The notes: generated by a model not told the origin, from the letters alone. A stretch of DNA of 64,000 nucleotides from Lotus japonicus (GCF_012489685.1 NC_080042.1:43390066-43454065), one strand, 5' to 3'. Shown: positions 45,481 to 57,170, numbered from the stretch's first letter. Numbers and translations: made by a program.

Positions 45481-46328
45481 GAGAAGTTTCATGTGAGAAG
45501 ATGAATCTCTACTATGTTACATATTACAATAGAAGAATTCAAGGCATTAAATAGAGTTATCTTTGATTAGAGAAGAAGGCTTTTAGCTTATTCAAGCCTT
45601 TTATCTTTGATTAGATTTTCAAGACTTTTCAGTCCTTCTAAGTTCTATGTCTTTGGCTTCTATGCATGTTTAAGATTTTTGGGTTTAAAACCAGATGAGA
45701 TTTTTTCACCTTAATTTATAGGTTGAAGAAAATATCCGCAAGTTTGCAATGACAGGTTTACTCTTATCGCTGATTCGGGTGGTTACATTCGAGACTCGCA
45801 TGTTATCGCTCATACCAGTGCTGCATGTATCAGAGGAAAACTGATGTAGTTATTTTTGGTATTGTTCTCTATCTAAATGACTTTCTCTTGCATTTTTTCC
45901 CTCAAGGATAGTCCTTTGCTCCATTGTCAAGGACATGACTGTTGCTGATTTAGTTTGCATTTAGGAGAAACCTTTGAACTTTGATATCACCAGATTTTGA
46001 TTGATGGATTGTTACTTTTTTTATAATGATATTAATGGTTTCCCCCTACAGCCGTAACCACATCATTTGCTTACGGGTTATTCTACTTTGCTTGTGAAGT
46101 GATCACATAGCGAAGCGCTAAACTAAATGCAGTAATTCCATTCTTGCAGAATGAGCTCAATCCATTAAGGAAATGGAGAAAAGCTCTCAAATAGATGAGT
46201 GCTACTACCAATTGGAAAGAAGTTTCATGGGAGAAGATAATCTCTACTATGTTACATATTAGAACAGAAGAATTCAAGGCATTAAATAGAGTTATATTTG
46301 ATTAGAGAAGGAGCCTTTTAGCTTATTG
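45481..46328 (+). repeat. Direct repeat of about 115 bp inside the Helitron candidate
   Basis: AGAAGTTTCATGTGAGAAGA... at 45481-45596 is repeated at 46218-46328 with about 90% identity, through CTACTATGTTACATATTA, GAATTCAAGGCATTAAATAG and CTTTTAGCTTATT. A second pair, TAATTAATGAGTAAATATTA plus 18 bases, lies at 46697 and 46744. Confidence 0.75.
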
Positions 46329-46841
46329 GCTTTGTGGATGTTATAAGAAACGAGGCGAAGCAGGATACTACTGAAACAACTTTCTTCAAGGTGTGTTATT
46401 TGATGAAGCCTGGGCCTGGAGGCTGAAACTGGTACTAATAGAGAATAAACTTGAGTATAATGTCATTATTTTTTTCATAAATTTATAAAGGCATTGTAGT
46501 TACATTCTTATTAGGATTGTACTCTCATTCTTGAACAGAGAGTGACTCAGCTACAAGATAAGGAAGGATCTGCAGTTGTTTTAGAGGATAAAGCGAGAAC
46601 TCAGACTAATTAATCTCTCTCTATCTGTTTGTATGTTTTATGAGTTGGGGTTGAGATTGTTTTTATGTATTCTGTCTCAGGAACTTTTAGAGATGTAATT
46701 AATGAGTAAATATTAAAAAATTTGTTCAACAAAGAACATAACTGTAATTAATGAGTAAATATTAAAAAATTTGTTCAACAAATTAAAAAAAAAAATAATC
46801 GAGAATAAATTCCCCCGGGCCTTGCATGGGTCATAAACTAG

Positions 46842-47820
46842 TAAAACTTAAAAGAGACGATCCAACCTCACATAAACAGAATTCTAATAAATGAAACTCC
46901 AAATGAAGAAGCTTTACATCACAATTAGATTCCTTCCTTATATAAAAGATGTAATCTTCCAAAGTACAATTTTTTTTCAAGAAAATAAACCACATAGAGT
47001 AAAAATTGAATCTTGCATCCTTCTTTTGAATCTACCAGTACTCAATGATAACAGTGAGTCTTACATCAGAACTAGTGTAACATGTAAAGACACACAATGA
47101 AGCGAAGAGGGTGAAAATTCCATACCTAGATCAAAGGAGCGAGGTTTCTTGGTGTGGATGGGAGGTTGATACGACGACACAGCAGATGCAGCGGCGACGA
47201 GGTTTCTTTGGTTCTGGAGAATGGAAAGAAGAATGAGGATTTTGGTTTTTCTGGGTTTTTGTTCTTTTTAAAAGAAAAAACCAAAAATAAATCAATTGTT
47301 AAAAACAACAAAGGATTGTAGTTTAACAGGGATGGGTGGATCCAGCAACAAATAATCTAAATTCAACAACAGAGCTTGTGTGTTTAAAATCCAAAAATTA
47401 ACCTAATTTTTCTTGCCTTATCCCCTATGCCTCCCTACTTACAAAATATAGCTTGCCCATAACATGAAGAATGAAAACAAATGCTGTAAAGCCGGTGCTC
47501 ATTACACGAACCACATTTGGGGAGATCTTGACTCCACGGGCATCATCGGTGTAAAGTTTAAGCATGTTCTCAGCTACTCCTCCAGCGTCCGCACCCCCGA
47601 CTGGTTTCCTTCACCTCATGCTTGCAGTAGTTGCAGGACCTTCCTCTTTGGGGAGCTCCTCCACCTAAAGCCATTTTCTGAATGAGAATTCTAATGAGGG
47701 AGGTTCGTCGGCGTCGAAGATCTGAAACGGAGAACTGAGAGGAACAATTGAAATGGGTTTTCGTTCTTCTTAGAGGAAGAATCTGATGTAAAATTTCAGA
47801 ATTGTGAGATGAAGATGAAG
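46842..47820. other. No recognised gene
   Basis: Several short frames on the minus strand (47570-47893 is the longest, Ser- and Arg-rich) lack recognisable motifs. The right part may belong to the transposon whose end is at 48086. Confidence 0.3.
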
Positions 47821-47829
47821 AACCACGAA

Positions 47830-48086
47830 TTTGGGGCTTTAGGGTTTTGATGGGACTAAATTGACTAAGGTGACATAACAAGATCAGAGTCATTGATCAC
47901 GTGTCAAGCTAATGTGGCAAAACTAGTGACATTTAGAATTTTCCGTCACATGGACTAACGGAAAACTCAATCAAGGACTAACTTGTTGACGATGACTCAT
48001 TCAGGGACAAAAAAGATAATTTCCAGAGTATGAGGACTGGACCGTAGTAAGTGAACACATTCAGGGACCAAAATGACGGTTTACTC
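47830..48086. repeat. One TIR of the MULE-type family seen at 30902
   Basis: This matches the right arm at 32757-32994 in order: TGTCAAGCTAATGTGGCAAAA, GACATTTAGAATTTTCCGTC, GGACTAACTTGT, GTGAACACATTCAGGGACC and AATGACGGTTTACTC at the terminus. The opposite arm is not visible, so this is a truncated or rearranged copy, more diverged than the one at 30902. Confidence 0.7.
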
Positions 48087-48379
48087 GAGATTAACACATG
48101 AGGGGATCCAAATCCAACGGATGTAACTAATAGAGACGTTACAATTGGAAAGCAAAAGCGAGAAAAACCTCTCTCACAAAGGAGATCTACCAAGCTATAC
48201 ACCGGACAACTAAGATTACCTCAAACAAACGGTTCAGATTTGATTCTTTTTTCAATACATATAAAATTACTAAATTAACCATTAGAAAATATTAGTCCAT
48301 GTTCAACTATTTATTGAATTACAAATTTACCCTCCAAGCTGCAAAAACTGCTCCTTTATATACATTATAGATAAATAGA

Positions 48380-48431
48380 TTGATTATAGACTTTAAAAAT
48401 ATTAATATTAATATTAATAATAATATTAATA

Positions 48432-48468
<37 letters not shown>

Positions 48469-48839
48469 TTAAAATTTAAACGTATAAAGAAGAAGCTACT
48501 AAAACCACTAAAAAATAATTTATTATTATTATGTTTATGTCGTGTAATTAATATTATCATTAAGTACGTAAAAGAAAGTATAATTATTATTATATATTGA
48601 TAGTTATTATATACAATATCAAGCTTTAACCACTTTCCTATAATAATAATAATAAAAAGAAGAAAAATAATATAATAATAATATAATATTAATATTATAT
48701 TATAATATTAATATTATTATGAATATAATAATAATAATATAATAATAATAATTATTATTATTATATGATATATTATTATTATTTTTTAAAATATTGGGAA
48801 GAAGTTACTAAAATTAAGCCACTAAATATTTAAATTTAA

Positions 48840-48872
<33 letters not shown>

Positions 48873-48880
48873 GTTTATAT
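48380..48880. repeat. AT-rich trinucleotide microsatellites
   Basis: Runs of (ATT)n at 48437-48467 and (TTA)n at 48842-48872, with TAATAATA tracts at 48640-48780. Extremely AT-rich with many self-complementary runs. No coding signal to about 49220. Confidence 0.9.
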
Positions 48881-49224
48881 GGTGCAATTCATATTATCAT
48901 TTTTTATTTTGAAATTGCAATTCATAATATTAACAACTTGAAATTATGAAATATAAATGATAATATATCTTTTAATGAAAAATGGCTTTTATGATTTCAT
49001 ATATTTATAGAAAAATGTTCAGTCAAAAACATATATTTTACTAACCTGATTTATTTGACTAAAGAAGAATAAATATAGAAAAAAAATTAATATAAAATAT
49101 AAAGAAAAGTCATGTATATGGGAAAATAAATAGTGAGTTGAATACCCTCAATATAGAATTGATTGAACTTATCTCTCCACATTTACAAATATATCTTTTT
49201 ATGCAAGAGTAATTTTTTTACTAT

Positions 49225-49405
49225 ATTTTTTTTTAGAACAAAAGATAGATATTATTAATAGAAGAATCTATGAGAACAACCCTCTCATAGTTGGCAAGAT
49301 AGGTAATAAAGGGCTTACAATTGCAAATAAAAAACCCCCACATGGTCAGCCTCATTAATACCTCTCAAGGGAAAACCCAGTGGGAAAAACCCAAGAGAGG
49401 AAAAA
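49225..49405 (-). mobile_element. LINE 3'-end fragment
   Basis: Read on the minus strand, the stretch ends in ATAATATCTATCTTTTGTTC followed by an A-rich run (49236-49220), the usual layout of a 5'-truncated LINE tail. Coding sequence is not recognisable. Neighbouring 49409-49720 has a TATA-like CTATAAATAGG (49591) and pyrimidine-rich tail on the plus strand and could be LTR debris. Confidence 0.4.
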
Positions 49406-49720
49406 GAGTGTTGGACCATAAGCTAACCGTAGCATGAGCCCAAACCAACAAAACCAGCACAAAACCTGGACTGGGCGAGCCCCTAGAGGGGCAACGCCCA
49501 GCATGTATCCCGCCCTGAGGCGGGGCCCTGGCCTTCAGATGGGCCTTGACCTCGGAGGCCCAATTGGCCCAATAGGTAGTACCCAAGCTCTATAAATAGG
49601 AGGTAGTTATCAAGTGTAGAGGACTTTTGGCTCATTTGATGAAATAACACTCGAAATTCAGCCCTCTCTCTCATTCTCCTTCTCTCTTAGCACAATCCCT
49701 CTACCTCTAGGTACTATACC

Positions 49721-49997
49721 TCTCTTCAATGTTCATTCCCAGAACAAAACCCAACAGATCGACATCAAACACCTACAAGCCAACATGCCAATTCTCTCTA
49801 AGCTCCTCCGCCAAACCACGAATAGCCTCATCATCACTAAGTGTTGTACAATCTGTTTTTTTGGAAACAAGTGTAGCACAAAATATTAACATTATAAAAA
49901 GAATTACTAACAAATAATAAATTATAAAATGAGAAAATAATATAATAATGAGTTTTCCAAAAGATGATTATCACAAACACAAATGTTCATGCATTTT
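49721..49997. other. No recognised feature
   Basis: Short AT-rich interval between LTR-like debris and the hAT MITE; nothing supportable. Confidence 0.3.
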
Positions 49998-50599
49998 TAG
50001 GGATGTCAAGACTACCCACACTCGTGAATACCTGCGGATAAAAATCCACTATGGGTAAAATTACCCGCACCCACGGGTATCCACAGATTTATTTCATGGA
50101 TATTTCCACTATCCATTTATTAGTGGGGCGGGTACGGATATAAATGTATCCATACCCATGGATACCTACCCGATATATAAAATACTAAAATATCTTTTTA
50201 TATATACATAGATGTATATTAAGTCTAATATCTTGTGAATTTGTTTGAGTTATAATTCTCCTTTAAGTAAACTTATACAATGGTAATGGTGTAAGAAAGC
50301 CCTAAGACAAAAAAAAGTAGAAAATAAGTATTTTCCTTCACACATGCATTGATTGACCGTAAAGTCTAATCTTAAATTTTACTTTTAATATAATTTTCTT
50401 TTAAACAAATACATGTGAATTTATTTATGTTTATGGGTGTCGGGTGCCCATGGATATCACAGATATTTTAAAATCCGGTTAAAACCCACTTAATGGATAT
50501 CCATGTGGGTATGGAGCGGATATGAGCATAAATTTTTACATGTGGAGCGGGTGGTGGGTATACACTATCCATGCCCACCCGTACCCATTGACATCCCTA
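49998..50599. mobile_element. hAT MITE, 602 bp
   Basis: Perfect 12-bp terminal inverted repeats TAGGGATGTCAA / TTGACATCCCTA, the common plant Ac-type hAT end. Flanks tgcatttt and tgcattat form an 8-bp duplication with one mismatch. The subterminal regions repeat TACCCG/CGGGTA and GGATATCCA-type phrases in both orientations. No coding capacity. Confidence 0.92.
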
Positions 50600-50755
50600 T
50601 GCATTATAGTAGTCATACATAGATATACATTTATTCCTCAATAATTGTCTCCCAGATATATAAATATCTTTATTGTTTAATATTTTAAAATCTTTACATA
50701 TAAATAACCTTAAAAGGAGTAGCTAGTGATCTCAATCTGCATCCTATCTTAAAAA

Positions 50756-51729
50756 ATGGATACGAAATCAGATTCAAGAACCAATGTGACTATAACCAAA
50801 GATGAGTTCCTCCCTTCTCACAACATCGACCGCCAACTATTCTCACGCTTGGTGGTAGAACTTGATCTTGAAACCAGTCAATCCACACATATCATGGCCT
50901 TCATCTAGTGGGTTGAAAGGAAGAGTCACCTTAAAGTTGTGGAAAGCCTTCTCAAATGGTCGACAACTTATCTTAGCCTCCTCGCAGATGAGGTCATCGT
51001 GGTCATGGCTTGCATTGAAAATGCTGATTTTCCTTATGCTGATGCTAATGAAAGTCCATTGCCTTTGATTCAGAGCCTGATGTGCAGAGATATCAGACTT
51101 CAGTACTTCCATTCTAATCGCATGGCAATCATCAGTGAAGTGACCCAAATACTTAATGGTGTATGTGTAAGGGCTTTCACTGACATAGTGCACCAGGTGC
51201 AATATGCGAAAGCTCTGAAGGAACAAAGCTATCATGTTGAAAATTATTATGAGCCAGTGGCCTACAATCCTTATCACATGCAACAGGTAGTTGGGGATAG
51301 ATGAGTGTACAAGTAATGAGGAAGTCACAAAGACATTTTTTTCTAATACAATAGTATTATAATTTTATATTTGTATCACTTAATATTTTTATACCACCTC
51401 CATTGGTTAAGCAAGGTTAATTTTGTTTAATATGTCAAATTTTTGCCCCTCACCTATTTTTTATGGTTCTGTCACCACAGGTACGGTATTGTGTTCCTTC
51501 TCCTGGGGTTGATTTCGTGCCCCAACAAATTGCTGTAACAGTGCCACATTCGAATGAATTAGGACATTCTGAAGCACAACATGATGATGGTCAAGTCGAA
51601 ACATATGATGCTTTAGAAAAACTAAGTTTTAATAAGGATATCATTGAGGATTTAGCCAAGTTAGGGTTTGCTGAGGTTGATGATGATGTTACTAGGGTTG
51701 CTGCTGCTAGAGGCAGAGAAAGAATGTGA
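50756..51729 (+). pseudogene. Two-exon gene of unknown function with one in-frame stop
   Basis: ATG at 50756 opens a frame continuing to a GT donor after CAG at 51286; the intron is 51287-51480 (ends CACCACAG), and exon 2 runs 51481-51729 in phase. Apart from TAG at 50906-50908 (codon 51) the frame is open throughout, about 258 codons. The protein reads as one domain (LFSRLVVELDLETSQSTHIM, WVERKSHLKVVESLL, DIRLQYFHSNRMAIISEVTQ, CVRAFTDIVHQVQYAKAL) with a hydrophilic tail. The stop may be an L or W codon mutated once. I do not recognise the family. The minus-strand frame over the same place is a shadow in my judgement. Confidence 0.5.
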
Positions 51730-51789
51730 CTCGAGACGAAAGGCATGTATAATGTTGAGATCATGGAGCATGTATAATTTCTTTCTCTC

Positions 51790-52320
51790 ATGAATTCTTA
51801 GTCCTGTTGTTGCTTGGTGCTTTTATTTATTTCGGATTTTTTCTTGGTCGAGCTCATTTTGTCTTTGAGTACTTTGCTTGAATTTTGGTGGTTTTTCTAT
51901 TTTTCTTTGGCTAGTTGATTGGGTTTTATTGCTTCAAGTTTGGGTGTAATTTCTTAGTTTCTTCTGCTATCTTTTTTCTTCGCGTTTAAGAAAAACTAAC
52001 AATTGGCATCTAAAGCCATAATCTTCCGAATTTTGGAAAATGGATTCTGAATCAAATTTCTCACAAGTTTCAGCCCTAGTCATTAATGTAGAAAACTACC
52101 ACATCTAAGTTGTCAAGATGGAGTCTTTGGATCTTTGGGAAAACATTCAAGCACTAATTCAATTGCAAGAGTCTTATCTCAATCAAAACTATCATTTATG
52201 GAGACATACCTTACCACTGTGGTGAACCAATTTATTCAATTTAATAAACAACATAATTCAAGACTTGGAGCGAGACATCACAAAGAAATTTTGGTGACTA
52301 ATGGGATTCATGACCACTAG
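51790..52320 (+). mobile_element. Copia LTR end, primer site and gag start, decayed
   Basis: A T-rich LTR-like tail ends at about 52003. Next comes TTGGCATCTAAAGCC, three to four changes from the initiator-Met primer site with flanking GCC. The frame MDSESNFSQVSALVINVENY starts at 52039, then VVKMESLDLWE after a stop. This is the N-terminus of plant Copia gag (the usual phrases are a Y-H-x-W motif and V-K-M). The rest of the element is lost. Confidence 0.55.
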
Positions 52321-52700
52321 TGGCAGTAGCAGTGTCAGTGACAGCAGTGGCAGCAGCAGTGGGGAATTAGGTTTGGCACCCCACCTATTGGGGTTCGCAC
52401 CCCACTTTATTAAAAACGGGAATTAAAATTCCGAATTTAATACGAAAAAAACGAAAATTAAAAAACCGTTCTGTGTTTTAGCATATGTGGCACATTTTCA
52501 ACCATTCATTGCATATAAAAAAAAATCGGAATTTTAAATTCCGTTTTGAAAACGGAAATTTAATTCCCGTATTGAATAAAGTGGGGTGCCAAACCCAATA
52601 GGTGGGGTGGTAAACCCAAATCCCGCAGCAGTGGCAGTAGTAGTGCCAATAGTCGCAGTGGTAGTAGCAGTAGTGGTAGCAATAATAGTAGCAGTAACTC
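52319..52700. repeat. CAG/TAG-type microsatellite interrupted by the MITE
   Basis: GTGGCAGTAGCAGTGTCAGTG-type repeats (52320-52361) resume directly after the MITE (52625-52700, CAGTGGTAGTAGCAGTAGTG). Removing the MITE yields one degenerate trinucleotide tract. Confidence 0.8.
52362..52624. mobile_element. 263-bp foldback MITE, copy 2 (Mutator type)
   Basis: Same family as 6622-6886: ends GGGAATTAGGTTTGGCACC and, on the other strand, GGGATTTGGGTTTACCACC, sharing the inner block GCATATGTGGCACATTTTCA. Flanked by perfect 9-bp duplication gcagcagtg (52353-52361 and 52625-52633), though part of that lies in a repetitive tract. Confidence 0.88.
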
Positions 52701-52739
52701 CTCGTTTGAGGAGTTCCACAAAAGTATTTAAAAACTGAA

Positions 52740-53480
52740 GTTAATAACTGAGGCATAAGAGAAGGGGGTTGAATTGTGTCTGTAAAATTTTTTCGTGGTT
52801 GGCAACTTAAAAACTCTATTTCAAAGTTTCTTCATGCATTGTTTCTTGATAAATGCAGCAAATAGATCTTGTGAGAAAAATTTAGAGAAAGATAGAAATA
52901 TAAGCACACAAAGATTTATCTTGGTTCACCTGAAATCCAGTGTCATGTTCAATCCTTCACCTTTCACCAAGATTTTCACTTAATCAAATATTAGTAGGAC
53001 TTCTCCTTCAACAAGTATCATCCGCAACTTCTCCCAACAAGTATTCTCCTGAACTTCTCCCAAGTATTATTTTAACATAGCCTCTTCAGGCTCCTTCAAG
53101 TTGGCATGAGTTCTACTTAATTTGTCTCAACAGAGATGATAGTAGACAAACAAAGCTCAGGTTCTCTTGACTAATTTTCTTTGATATGATATTTTCTACA
53201 AAAACTCTAGACTGTAGCAAACTAGTTAAGAAAATAAGTGATAAGCTAACTTAGGTGTATGAATCAGAGAAAAAAGCCTAGCACATCTAAGGTGTTATAA
53301 ACGCTAGTAAAAGAAAATGAGAAAATCAGTAAAAGCACTTTAAAACAATCAATCTGAATTTGAAAGGAGTTACACACAACAGGTAGCTTCTAAAGAAGAA
53401 TGAGAGATTACCTTTCTAAGCAGAAAGAATAGAAATATAAAGTTTGCTTTCTTCGAGAATGCAATCTGCAACATTATGGC
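52740..53480. repeat. LTR-retrotransposon-like debris
   Basis: AGAAGGGGGTTGAATTGTGTC followed 170 bp later by TTTATCTTGGTTCACCTGAA and ATCCAGT. The block at 56205 repeats this layout (GGGGGGTTGAATAGG, then TTTATCCTGGTTCACTTGAA, ATCCAGTCCACC), so both belong to one retroelement type. Superfamily uncertain; Copia suspected. Confidence 0.4.
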
Positions 53481-54811
53481 ATCAGAACATGTTTAGATTG
53501 TGTTTTCCACCAAAATAGCGCAACACACAATAAAGGAAAATACTTAACGTTAGAAGTTAAGATGGCTGGAAGGCACAAACAAAAAGAGTTGCATAGGACC
53601 AGAATGACATCGATGTTGTTGTTTCCTATGAGCTTCATATGCTTCCTGAAGCCCACAAAGCACCTGAAAGAAATGTTCTTTAGCTTAAATGTCATTTATA
53701 TTTAATAACAGCTTGTCACTGGTATCTATTTCATCCAAATAATTTAGTGAAAAATGTCTTTCAAGATTGAATTCAAGTTGAATATTGCAAGGGTGCAGGA
53801 TGTAAGAACTTAATATAACAATTACCAAGAACCAAATCTTTTTTTTATTTTTATTTTTAATAATTCCCTGCAACTTCATTGGTGTTTTTACTAGGATTGC
53901 CATTCTCAAACTTTTTGAACTAGCTTAGCATACTAGCATATAAGCAACATATAAAATTCTTTGAATGAAGTAGAAAAAATTAATAATTCAAACCTTTGAG
54001 AATGCCACCCCAAGATGCAAAATAGATCAGAGATCCCATGGCCTGCTCGGAAGAATGCAAAATAACCAAATTAAGGTGAAGGACAACAGCCTTCAATTTA
54101 AAATTAAATCAGTAAAGCTTTGAGAAATAGTGAATACTAGTGAGCTGCTAACTTTCACTCAACCCTGAAGAAAAAATTGATTCATAGAATTCAAAATTCA
54201 TAATATAGAGAATTCAAAATACCAAACCAAAGTCATAAGTTGTGCACTAAATAACTGAAAACCAATGTGAACATAATCAAGGATTAATAGTTCAAATCTA
54301 ATAGCAAATTCATGAAAACTAATAACTACTAATTGAAAGAAATACTCATCTTCTTTTATGTGAAAACTCATCTTGACTCCTTTCTACTAGAGTGAACTCA
54401 AAATTAACAAGAATCATGACAGAAAAAGGGGAGCAGAAACATCAAAACATTAAAAAGCTTTAGGACAAACAACGATACATGTCTTAGCTTTTAGATCATG
54501 TTTCCTTTCCCTAACTCACGAAGAAGTAGAAATATTTTATTTGGACAATCCCTCGAAGTAGGAAGAGTACCAGCGTTAGGAAGGAAAAAAAATCATGATA
54601 TGAATGTCAATGTCTAAGATACAACTCCCAACAATCAATAAATCAGTTAATGGAATCAGATTTTACAAACCAGATTTCTGTTAGCATTAAGGGGAAACCA
54701 TGGATAAAATTAAGCAGTAAAGAATACCATTAATGTGTCCCTTGGGGATATCACATTGAGAAAGTAAAAGTGCTAACTGAGGGACTTCCAGATTGAGAAA
54801 GTAATGAGTAC
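53481..54811 (-). other. Non-coding, with two weak exon-like islands
   Basis: On the minus strand, [20 protein letters not shown] (about 53660-53590, preceded by TTTCAG) and SEQAMGSLIYFASWGGILKG (about 54045-53985) look protein-like. They are short and unlinked, and I cannot name them. They could be further exons of a gene whose first exon is at 54954, but they do not resemble CCMH. Confidence 0.25.
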
Positions 54812-54954
54812 CTTCCTGAGATGATTGACATGTCTTCTGGAGAATCTTCAATGGATTGACTACAACACTCGGTGCACCTTATATCGTGACTGATGTTTCT
54901 TGCCTGAGCATCAACTATAAGGGCCTCTTTCACCGCATCATCTTTACTACTCAT
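54812..54954 (-). pseudogene. CCMH-like first exon (cytochrome c maturation, mitochondrial)
   Basis: CcmH helps attach haem to cytochrome c in plant mitochondria by reducing apocytochrome thiols through a CxxC motif. From ATG 54954 the exon reads KEALIVDAQARNISHDIRCT, then ECCSQSIEDSPEDMSIIS. This is the conserved start of plant CCMH (R-C-T-E-C-x-S-Q-S-I-E-D-S); the CTEC pair is intact. It stops at a plausible GT donor (AAG|GTACTC). I could not find the remaining exons (the LIRDEI and membrane segments) in the next kilobase, so I call it an orphan fragment, though a long intron leading out of view cannot be excluded. Confidence 0.6.
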
Positions 54955-56045
54955 ACAAACCTACGCAAAAGACTATTGTTATTAATTACTCTATTCTATC
55001 TTCCTAGCAGCATAATCCATTAAACCATTTTCAAACAAAGAGTAAAAATATTAACAAAACTAGTGAATTGAATGAGAAAATAATAAAAGTTTTCTTACAG
55101 CTGTGTATTTCATCAAACAGCTGCAGATCAAAACCATGACAAGAACAAAAGAAATACCAAGCGTAAAATGAATGATGATTCCTTAATTTCTAACGTCTAA
55201 TGATATTTGAATTAACATGTTCAGACAAGCAAGTATCAAATTAAATCAAAAGACAAAGGAACTTTCTGATGTCAGATCAGGAATCAAATATTCAAATCTT
55301 TAGACAGGAGCAAAAGAAACACCGAAATATCAAAGTGGAGCTATATTCTTCATATTTTAACGAGGAAACAAAGCCTTGGTAATAGGATAATAGAAAGATA
55401 ATCGTTCTCAGCCCCACCACCTTCCTCTCTTGGTGGACCAGATCGAACAATGGAGGAGGAGTTATGATAGTTGCTTCAAATTGAAGGATTTTGGGTTTGA
55501 TTTTTGTGATTTGGTTCGATTTGCGGGTGGGATGTTGATTTGGAGGAGGAGAATCCCAACACAACAGCTTAGATTTGGGGGTGGGGGTTGATTTGGTGTT
55601 CAGTGCTGGTAAAATCACTCCAATCTCCCCAAAACACCTTCAGATTGATATTCGTTTCAAGTCAAGTTATTGCTTAGTGTCTAAGTAATGGTACTTTGCT
55701 TAAGGTCTGGAACGAGCTAACTTGAGAAATGTGGTGTCTCCCTTCCACAAGTGACGTCTTCACCCGACTCCTATCACTCGTGAACGAGCGACACGAACCT
55801 TTTTTTGTTTTGTTTAAGTTACCGCTAATCCTTTCTAACCATGTACTAACTTAGAGACCACTAAGACCGTTTCCAGTCTAAGAGTTCCCTTCCAACCTTT
55901 CAGATAAATGACCATGAATCTAAGTAAAGCAAGTTAGCAACGAAACACAAGCATCTCACACGTAGCATACGTGGCCTAAGCCATTGTAGAGTTCAAATGA
56001 CAGAAATAAATAGAGTGTTCAAGTGAGGATACACATAAAGACTTT
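54955..56045. other. No recognised gene
   Basis: A minus-strand frame at 55618-55292 is Pro/Lys-rich at first and low-complexity; it may be leader sequence of the CCMH-like exon. The rest is unassigned. Confidence 0.3.
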
Positions 56046-57170
56046 CATCGGACCATACGCTTCACTCCCCAACTTCCTCCTCCTCGGGATCCTCCTCCAT
56101 TTCCCCGCTATTCCCCTCCGCTTGCACTGGCATCGGTACCCTCTCTCCCAAACCGTCTGGTCTCACGAACCTCTGTCGATAGATCCGGGCTGAAGGTATG
56201 AAAAACACTAGAAAGGGGGGGGGGTTGAATAGGGTTTTGGAATAAAAATGATTCCTTTTTGGTTTCAAGAAAATCTCTCGATAACAAAGATTAAGGAAGC
56301 AAAGAGTAAAGAGACAAGGACACAATGATTTTATCCTGGTTCACTTGAACAATTCCTCAAGCTAATCCAGTCCACCCTTTAAGGTGATTTCTTCCTTCGT
56401 TGAATGAAGGTAATCCATTAATCAAAGGTTGTTACAACTACACTAGCACAACTTGCTACGTGACTAACACACCTAAGAACTAGCAACCACTAAGACACAC
56501 AAGTCTTAGTCTTCTCAAGGATTCTGACCTACCCGGTCCCTTAAGCAAATACAAACAGTATGATCCAAGTTTGTGTTTACAAAGGGTGCTTCTAAAACAA
56601 GCAAGGTGTAAACAAATTTAGAACAATGAAGAAAATGATAGCTAAGGTATTCGCTGATAGTAATTTGATTGCAATGAGTTTCTTAGCATTTTCTTCCTTT
56701 CTTCAGCCTTTATATACTCCAAGCCTAGAGTGATTTTTCCATTGTGAAATTCTATCCTTTGGAGGGTACTTCTGGAATTTCCATATCATACAATGGTTGA
56801 TCCTCGTTAGGTGGTGGTCAGGATAATACACTGCGCTTGTACTATTTGATAGTGACCCTTGCCTTTTGCATTTGACTTCTGATCTTCAGAGACGCTTCAT
56901 ATTGGAACTTGTGAAGATTCTATTCAGAGTCACGAGGATGCTTGGATCTTCAGAACTTCAAGTCTTCAGCATCTAGACCGTTCACTTCCGAACTTCTGGT
57001 CTTCAGAGCCAGCTTTTTTGAGTCTTCATAATCTTCAAGTCTTCAGAGTCTTTGACCGTTCTCTCAGAACTTCTGGTCTTCAGAATCTTCAGCACTGGAT
57101 TCTTCAGAACCCAGCGTCAGAGCTTTTATCTTCAGAACATCTGAAGCAATAAACTACCATTCATTAGAAC
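56046..57170 (-). repeat. Retroelement debris with CTTCAGA-rich tract
   Basis: 56192-56065 on the minus strand reads RQRFVRPDGLGERVPMPVQA with an acidic tail and stop, resembling the end of a retroelement polyprotein. From 56877 to 57145 the plus strand is a degenerate array of TCTTCAGAACTTCTGGTCTT-type phrases. Between them lies the GGGGTTGAATAGG block shared with 52760. Components of one LTR element, I infer. Confidence 0.4.

Larger units (their letters stand above)
42540..46620 (+). pseudogene. Captured exon-like fragments, function unknown
   Basis: Plus-strand islands look like exons of a plant gene. They are SSDAISPLETRGLSICHILA (43016-43098, between GGCAG and GTGAG), MSARDCAAKESLVNVMGESI (about 44789-44880, followed by GTATGTG), MAPSIFIASSVDKVVDLNAS (44970-45040), and RVTQLQDKEGSAVVLEDKAR ending in a stop (about 46540-46612). 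They do not join into one frame I can defend, and I do not recognise the parent. They may come from more than one gene. Confidence 0.35.
41952..46841 (+). mobile_element. Candidate non-autonomous Helitron carrying captured gene pieces
   Basis: The 3' end has a GC-rich hairpin (CCCCCGGGCCTTGCATGGGT, imperfect) followed ten bases later by CTAG (46838-46841) and then T, as Helitron 3' ends do. A plausible 5' end is TCCATAATATATATATTCAG at 41952, preceded by A, which fits A|T insertion. Inside are exon-like islands bordered by AG and GT, with no Rep/helicase. The 3' end is fairly convincing; the 5' end is a guess. Confidence 0.5.

Noticed and set aside
50843..51328. 161-codon minus-strand frame
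   Set aside because: It overlaps the plus-strand two-exon model, which has splice sites and a longer consistent frame; the minus frame has no motif I recognise.
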